Source of the DNA: CBDHDJ01 sp965261645
Lineage (GTDB): Bacteria; Pseudomonadota; Alphaproteobacteria; SHVV01
Direction: 5' to 3'
DNA length: 64,000 bases
NCBI GenBank assembly: GCA_965261645.1
Contig: CBDHDJ010000004.1
Location: 1,178,001 to 1,242,000 of the forward strand
The notes beneath the pieces are model-generated. The model was not told where the DNA came from, did not search any database, and worked only from the letters and a program-made list of their open reading frames with translations. Each line of letters begins with the position of its first letter. The stretch's first letter is position 1. Shown piece by piece: positions 60,181 through 64,000 of the stretch. The translations under genes were made by a program, and so were the position numbers.

Positions 60181-60843
60181 GTGAGCGCTAACGAGCCGCT
60201 GGTGATCGCGTTGCCCAAGGGGCGTATCCGCGACGAGGTCGTGCCTTTGATGCACCGCGCTGGAATCGAGCCCGAGCCCGAGTTCGATGATCCGGACTCG
60301 CGCAGATTGCGCTTCGCGACCAACCACGACCATATCGCGATCATCCAGGTGCGCAGCTTCGATGTCGCCACCTTTGTCGCCTTCGGCGCGGCTCAGCTTG
60401 GCATCGCCGGGAACGACGTGCTGATGGAGTTTGACTATTCCGAGCTTTACGCGCCGCTCGATCTTGGCATCGGCCAGTGCCGCCTGGTGGTGGCGGAGCC
60501 GGCGGAGATGGTGGCCAAGGACGATCCATCGCGCTGGAGCCATGTGCGCGTGGCCACCAAATACCCCGAGATCACCCGCCGCCATTTCGCCCGGCGCGGG
60601 GTGCAGGCCGAGTGCATCAAGCTCAACGGCGCGCTTGAACTCGCGCCCAGCCTGGGGCTATGCCGGCGTATCGTCGATCTGGTCGCCACCGGCGCGACGC
60701 TGAAGGCCAACGGGTTGGTGGAGGTCGAGCACATCGCCGATATTTCCGCACGGCTTGTGGTCAACCGCCCGGCGCTGAAAACACGACCGGAGGAGTTGAG
60801 CGGCTGGATCGACCGCTTCGCTTCGGTGCTCGATGCCGCGTAG
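60181..60843 (+). CDS. hisG: ATP phosphoribosyltransferase, short form
   Basis: The first enzyme of histidine synthesis, joining ATP and PRPP. At 220 residues it is the short form that lacks the C-terminal regulatory domain and needs HisZ, which is not in this window. Motifs are LVIALPKGRIRDEVVPLM, FGAAQLGIAGNDVLMEFD and the PRPP-binding RIVDLVATGATLKANGL. The start is GTG (60181). It overlaps hisD by 11 bp. Confidence 0.93.
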   Translation: MSANEPLVIALPKGRIRDEVVPLMHRAGIEPEPEFDDPDSRRLRFATNHDHIAIIQVRSFDVATFVAFGAAQLGIAGNDVLMEFDYSELYAPLDLGIGQCRLVVAEPAEMVAKDDPSRWSHVRVATKYPEITRRHFARRGVQAECIKLNGALELAPSLGLCRRIVDLVATGATLKANGLVEVEHIADISARLVVNRPALKTRPEELSGWIDRFASVLDAA

Positions 60844-62128
60844 GCTTGCCACCGCCGAGCTTGGCTTTGACGCCGCCTTCGATGCGTTGGTGAACGCCCG
60901 CCGCGGCGTGTTCGAGGACGCCGACGAGACCGTGGCCGCGATCCTCGCCGATGTCGCGGCGCGGGGCGATGCGGCGCTCATCGAGTATACGCAGCGCTTT
61001 GACGGTTTTGCGCTCACGCTCGATACGCTGCGCCTTGCGCCTGCCGAGATCGAAGCGGCGAGCGCCGAGGCGCCGGCCCACGCGGTCGCCGCGCTCGAAT
61101 TCGCGGCCGAACGCATCACCGCTTACCACCGCCCACAGTTCCCCAAGGACGAGCGCTATACCGACGCCGCCGGGGTCACCCTCGGCGTGCGCTGGACGCC
61201 GCTCGATGCCGTCGGTCTCTACGTGCCGGGGGGCGGTGCGGCCTATCCGAGCTCGGTCCTCATGAACGCCCTGCCGGCGCGGGTGGCGGGTGTGGGTCGT
61301 CTCGTCATGGCGGTGCCGACGCCGGGGGGCGCCCTCAACCCCCTCGTTTTGGCGGCGGCGCGCCTCGCCGGCATCGACGAGATCTACCGCGTCGGCGGGG
61401 CTCAGGCCATCGCGGCGTTGGCATACGGCACGGCGAGCATCGAACCGGTCGACAAGATTGTCGGTCCCGGCAATGCGTATGTCGCCGCCGCCAAGCGCCG
61501 CGTCTTCGGCCACGTCGGCATCGACTTGATCGCCGGCCCCTCGGAAATCCTGATCGTTGCCGACGCCGCCAACGATCCGGCTTGGATCGCGGCGGACCTT
61601 CTCTCCCAAGCCGAGCACGATACCGCGGCCCAGGCGATTCTCGTCACCGATGACGCCGCCTTCGCCGATGCGGTTGCGGCTGCCATCGACAGCCTATTGG
61701 AAGAATTGAGCGACTCCGAAACCGCGCGGGCGAGCTGGGAGCAGAACGGTGCCGTCATCTGTGTCGGGTCCCTCGACGATGCGCCCGAACTCGTGAACCG
61801 CCTGGCGCCCGAGCATCTGGCGTTGGCGGTCGCTGCGCCGGAGACCCTGGCGGACAAGGTGCGCCATGCCGGCGCCATCTTCCTTGGCCGGCATACGCCA
61901 GAAGTGATCGGCGATTACGTCGCCGGGCCCAATCACGTGCTCCCCACGGCCCGCAGCGCGCGCTTTTCCTCGGGCCTTTCGGTGCTCGATTTCGTCAAGC
62001 GGACCTCGATCATGGCTTGCGACGAGGCGAGCTTCGCCAAGGTCGCGCCGGCTGCCGCGATACTGGCCGAAGCCGAGGGATTGCCTGCGCACGCACGCTC
62101 GGTTGGAATCAGGCTGAAATCGCGGTGA
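60833..62128 (+). CDS. hisD: Histidinol dehydrogenase
   Basis: A 431-residue zinc enzyme performing the last two oxidations to histidine. Signature blocks are GLYVPGGGAAYPSSVLMNAL, RVGGAQAIAALAYGTASIEP, DKIVGPGNAYVAAAKRRVFG, DLIAGPSEILIVADAAN, QAEHDTAAQAILVTDD and GNY-region FLGRHTPEVIGDYVAGPNHV. Length is normal. The genes that often follow in alphaproteobacteria (UPF0262 and a low-molecular-weight phosphatase) are missing; infA comes next. Confidence 0.97.
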   Translation: MPRRLATAELGFDAAFDALVNARRGVFEDADETVAAILADVAARGDAALIEYTQRFDGFALTLDTLRLAPAEIEAASAEAPAHAVAALEFAAERITAYHRPQFPKDERYTDAAGVTLGVRWTPLDAVGLYVPGGGAAYPSSVLMNALPARVAGVGRLVMAVPTPGGALNPLVLAAARLAGIDEIYRVGGAQAIAALAYGTASIEPVDKIVGPGNAYVAAAKRRVFGHVGIDLIAGPSEILIVADAANDPAWIAADLLSQAEHDTAAQAILVTDDAAFADAVAAAIDSLLEELSDSETARASWEQNGAVICVGSLDDAPELVNRLAPEHLALAVAAPETLADKVRHAGAIFLGRHTPEVIGDYVAGPNHVLPTARSARFSSGLSVLDFVKRTSIMACDEASFAKVAPAAAILAEAEGLPAHARSVGIRLKSR

Positions 62129-62254
62129 GAGGGGTGGCGGCGGCGTTTTACACCGCTCGCCATCGCATCCGGAACGGTCCTCACTTCTGCCTTGATTTTA
62201 CCGGCCCAGCCCTGCACCTTTGCCGCGAAACTGGAACTTTCGGATGGAGAATGG

Positions 62255-62473
62255 ATGGCGAAAGAGCAACCGATCGAGATGGCCGGCACGGTCAACGAAA
62301 TATTGCCCAACGCAATGTTTCGCGTCGAGCTGGAGAATGGCCACGAGCTCCTCGCGCACACCTCGGGCAAGATGCGCAAGAATCGCATCCGGGTGCTGGC
62401 CGGTGATAAGGTCCTGGTCGAGCTTACCCCCTATGACCTGACCAAAGGCCGCATCACGTTCCGCTACAAATAG
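62255..62473 (+). CDS. infA: Translation initiation factor IF-1
   Basis: A 72-residue S1/OB-fold factor with the standard length and sequence: MAKEQPIEMAGTVNEILPNA, MFRVELENGHELLAHTSGKM, DKVLVELTPYDLTKGRITFR. It blocks the ribosomal A site during initiation. The ATG at 62255 gives the canonical start; a longer in-frame start upstream is unlikely. maf follows 12 bp later. Confidence 0.97.
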   Translation: MAKEQPIEMAGTVNEILPNAMFRVELENGHELLAHTSGKMRKNRIRVLAGDKVLVELTPYDLTKGRITFRYK

Positions 62474-62485
62474 GTTTCTGCCGCC

Positions 62486-63076
62486 GTGCAAGCAGCATCC
62501 GGCCCCCGGCTGGTGCTGGCCTCCGCCTCGCCGCGCCGGCTGGAGCTGCTCGGCCAGTTGGGCATCGTCCCTGACGTGATCGATCCCGCCGCGATCGACG
62601 AGACGCCCTGGCCCGGCGAACATCCCCGCGACACCGCGCGGCGCCTCGCCGCGGCCAAGGCGAAAACGGTTGGTGCCCCGCACGGCGACGCGTTCGTCCT
62701 GGCTGCCGACACCGTGGTGGAATGCGGCCGCCGCAGCCTGCCCAAGGCGAAGAGCGAGGAACAGGCGCGTGCCTGTCTGGTGCGGCTGTCGGGCCGGCGC
62801 CACCGCGTCCATAGCGCGGTCGTCGTGACAGGCCCCGACGGGCGGACGGGCGGACGCGTGGTCACCACCACGGTCACCTTCAAGCGCCTGAGTACGCGCG
62901 AGATAGGGATGTATCTCGCCGACGGGGAATGGCAGGATAAGGCCGGCGGTTACGCCATCCAGGGCCGCGCCGCCGCGTTCGCCAAGGCCGTCAACGGCTC
63001 CTACACCAACGTTGTCGGGCTGCCACTCGTGGAAACAGCGGGGTTGCTCGCGGGCCTCGGATATCCGCTACCATAG
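62486..63076 (+). CDS. maf: Maf-family nucleoside triphosphate pyrophosphatase
   Basis: A 196-residue house-cleaning pyrophosphatase that hydrolyses non-canonical NTPs. N-terminal LVLASASPRRLELLGQLGI, core AADTVVECGRRSLPKAKSEE, and LADGEWQDKAGGYAIQGRAA followed by NGSYTNVVGLPLVE. The start is GTG 62486. It sits between infA and the RNase E/G gene, as is usual in alphaproteobacteria. Confidence 0.95.
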   Translation: MQAASGPRLVLASASPRRLELLGQLGIVPDVIDPAAIDETPWPGEHPRDTARRLAAAKAKTVGAPHGDAFVLAADTVVECGRRSLPKAKSEEQARACLVRLSGRRHRVHSAVVVTGPDGRTGGRVVTTTVTFKRLSTREIGMYLADGEWQDKAGGYAIQGRAAAFAKAVNGSYTNVVGLPLVETAGLLAGLGYPLP

Positions 63077-63102
63077 GACCCAACGGGATTGTTGAACGGA
63101 CC

Positions 63103-64000
63103 ATGGCTCGCGAGCTCTTGATCAACGCCGGCGTCCGGGAGGTGCGCACCGCGCTCCTCGCCGAGGGTGTGGTTACGGACGTCATCATCGAACCAAGGCG
63201 GCGCTGGAGTCTGATCGCCAACGTCTATCTTGGCCGCGTCGCCCGGGTGGTTCCGGCGATCGACGCGGCGTTCGTTGAGCTCGGCCTCGAGAAGGCGGGC
63301 TTTCTCGGTGCCGCCCAGGCCAGCCCACGGCGGCGTGCGGCCGAGGGGACGGATGATCCCGTCCCCGGGATCGCCGAGCAGGTCCATGAAGGCGAAGCCG
63401 TTTTGGTGCAGGTCTCCAACGATCCCATCGGGGACAAGGGCCCCAAGCTCACCGCGGACCTCGCGCTGCCTGGCCGTTACCTCGTCCATACGCCGTTCCA
63501 GGACGGTGTGGCCCTGTCGCGGCGCATCGAGGACGCCAGCGAGCGGGATCGGCTGGAGAGCCTCGTCGGGGAGAGCATTGCCCGGCATGGTCTGACCGGC
63601 GTCATCGTCCGCACCGCCGCCGAGGGCGCGAGCGGGGATGATATCGACGGCGAGATGGCGCTATTTGCCGAGCAGTGGGCCGGCCTCATGGACAAGCGCG
63701 CCCAAAGTCAGGCGCCGGTGTTGCTCCATCGCGATCTCGATCCGGTGAGCCGGGCGCTACGCGACTTCCTGGCCGGTGACGTGGAGCAGGTGCTGATCGA
63801 TACCAACGAAGGATTGAATGCGGCCAAGGATTACTGCGCGACATTCGCTCCGGACCTGGCCTGTCGGCTCAGCCGTCATCAGGCGCCGCCCTCGCTGTTC
63901 GAGGCGCACGGCATCGAGGCGGCGATCGAAGCGGCGATCGAGCCCCGCGTCGAGCTCGCCTCGGGCGGATCGATCTATATCGAATCGACCGAGGCGTTGA
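63103..64000 (+). CDS. Ribonuclease E/G family protein, N-terminal part
   Basis: The frame opens at ATG 63103 and is still open at the window end (299 codons). MARELLINAGVREVRTALLA precedes the S1 domain (NVYLGRVARVVPAIDAAFVE, LGLEKAGFLGA), then the 5'-sensor/RNase-H-like region (GDKGPKLTADLALPGRYLVH, LSRRIEDASERDRLESLV) and LASGGSIYIESTEALT at the edge, just before the catalytic Asp pair. Synteny (infA-maf-rng) and the short N-terminus suggest the RNase G-type enzyme, but RNase E cannot be excluded without the C-terminus. Confidence 0.9.
   Translation, partial: MARELLINAGVREVRTALLAEGVVTDVIIEPRRRWSLIANVYLGRVARVVPAIDAAFVELGLEKAGFLGAAQASPRRRAAEGTDDPVPGIAEQVHEGEAVLVQVSNDPIGDKGPKLTADLALPGRYLVHTPFQDGVALSRRIEDASERDRLESLVGESIARHGLTGVIVRTAAEGASGDDIDGEMALFAEQWAGLMDKRAQSQAPVLLHRDLDPVSRALRDFLAGDVEQVLIDTNEGLNAAKDYCATFAPDLACRLSRHQAPPSLFEAHGIEAAIEAAIEPRVELASGGSIYIESTEAL

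Overview
The window reads as a high-GC alphaproteobacterial chromosome, probably Rhodospirillales-like. Supporting signs are a MucR/Ros-type regulator, a Mur-like Fur, the miaB-phoH-ybeY-corC-lnt run, DUF1476 (the alphaproteobacterial F1-ATPase inhibitor zeta family), DUF2948 behind murA, and hisG-hisD-infA-maf-RNase E/G in that order. Two ordinary chromosomal blocks flank about 38 kb of heavily IS-scarred DNA.

Left block (1-10827): a fragment of an unknown gene, a polysaccharide deacetylase/HpcH-type aldolase pair, tsaB, a TusA-like protein, a MucR-family regulator, fur, a PlsC-type acyltransferase, then the tRNA/ribosome-maturation and envelope operon miaB-phoH-ybeY-corC-lnt.

Middle (10828-49200): a mobile-element graveyard. 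It holds three full copies and one partial copy of an IS1182-type element, two copies of one IS3-family element, one full and one truncated copy of a second IS3-family element, plus IS21, IS6, IS256, IS1595 and an IS30 remnant. Stranded between them are a UPF0149/SEC-C protein, an orphan QatD-like nuclease, an overlapping tyrosine-tyrosine-serine recombinase trio, a VapBC45-like toxin-antitoxin pair, prophage fragments, a decayed outer-membrane protein, a frameshifted surface antigen, a broken umuDC locus, and the core gene DUF1476. The most striking object is at 40653-48839: an IS66/ISBst12-like transposon bounded by 23-bp perfect inverted repeats. It carries tnpC plus a translationally coupled DruA-family (DUF4338) gene. 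Its tnpC is split by two group II introns in opposite orientations, and an IS1595 element is nested behind druA. A second damaged tnpC-druA pair lies at 15846-16853.

Right block (49220-64000): a thioredoxin-like protein, a DMT exporter, and a catabolic-looking cluster (SDR, SnoaL-like protein, thiolase, HMG-CoA-synthase-like/DUF35 fusion, dimethylformamidase-like protein). These are followed by tRNA-Thr(GGT), a small basic protein, murA, DUF2948, hisG, hisD, infA, maf and the start of an RNase E/G gene.

Family names come from recognising motifs and domain order. No database search was run.
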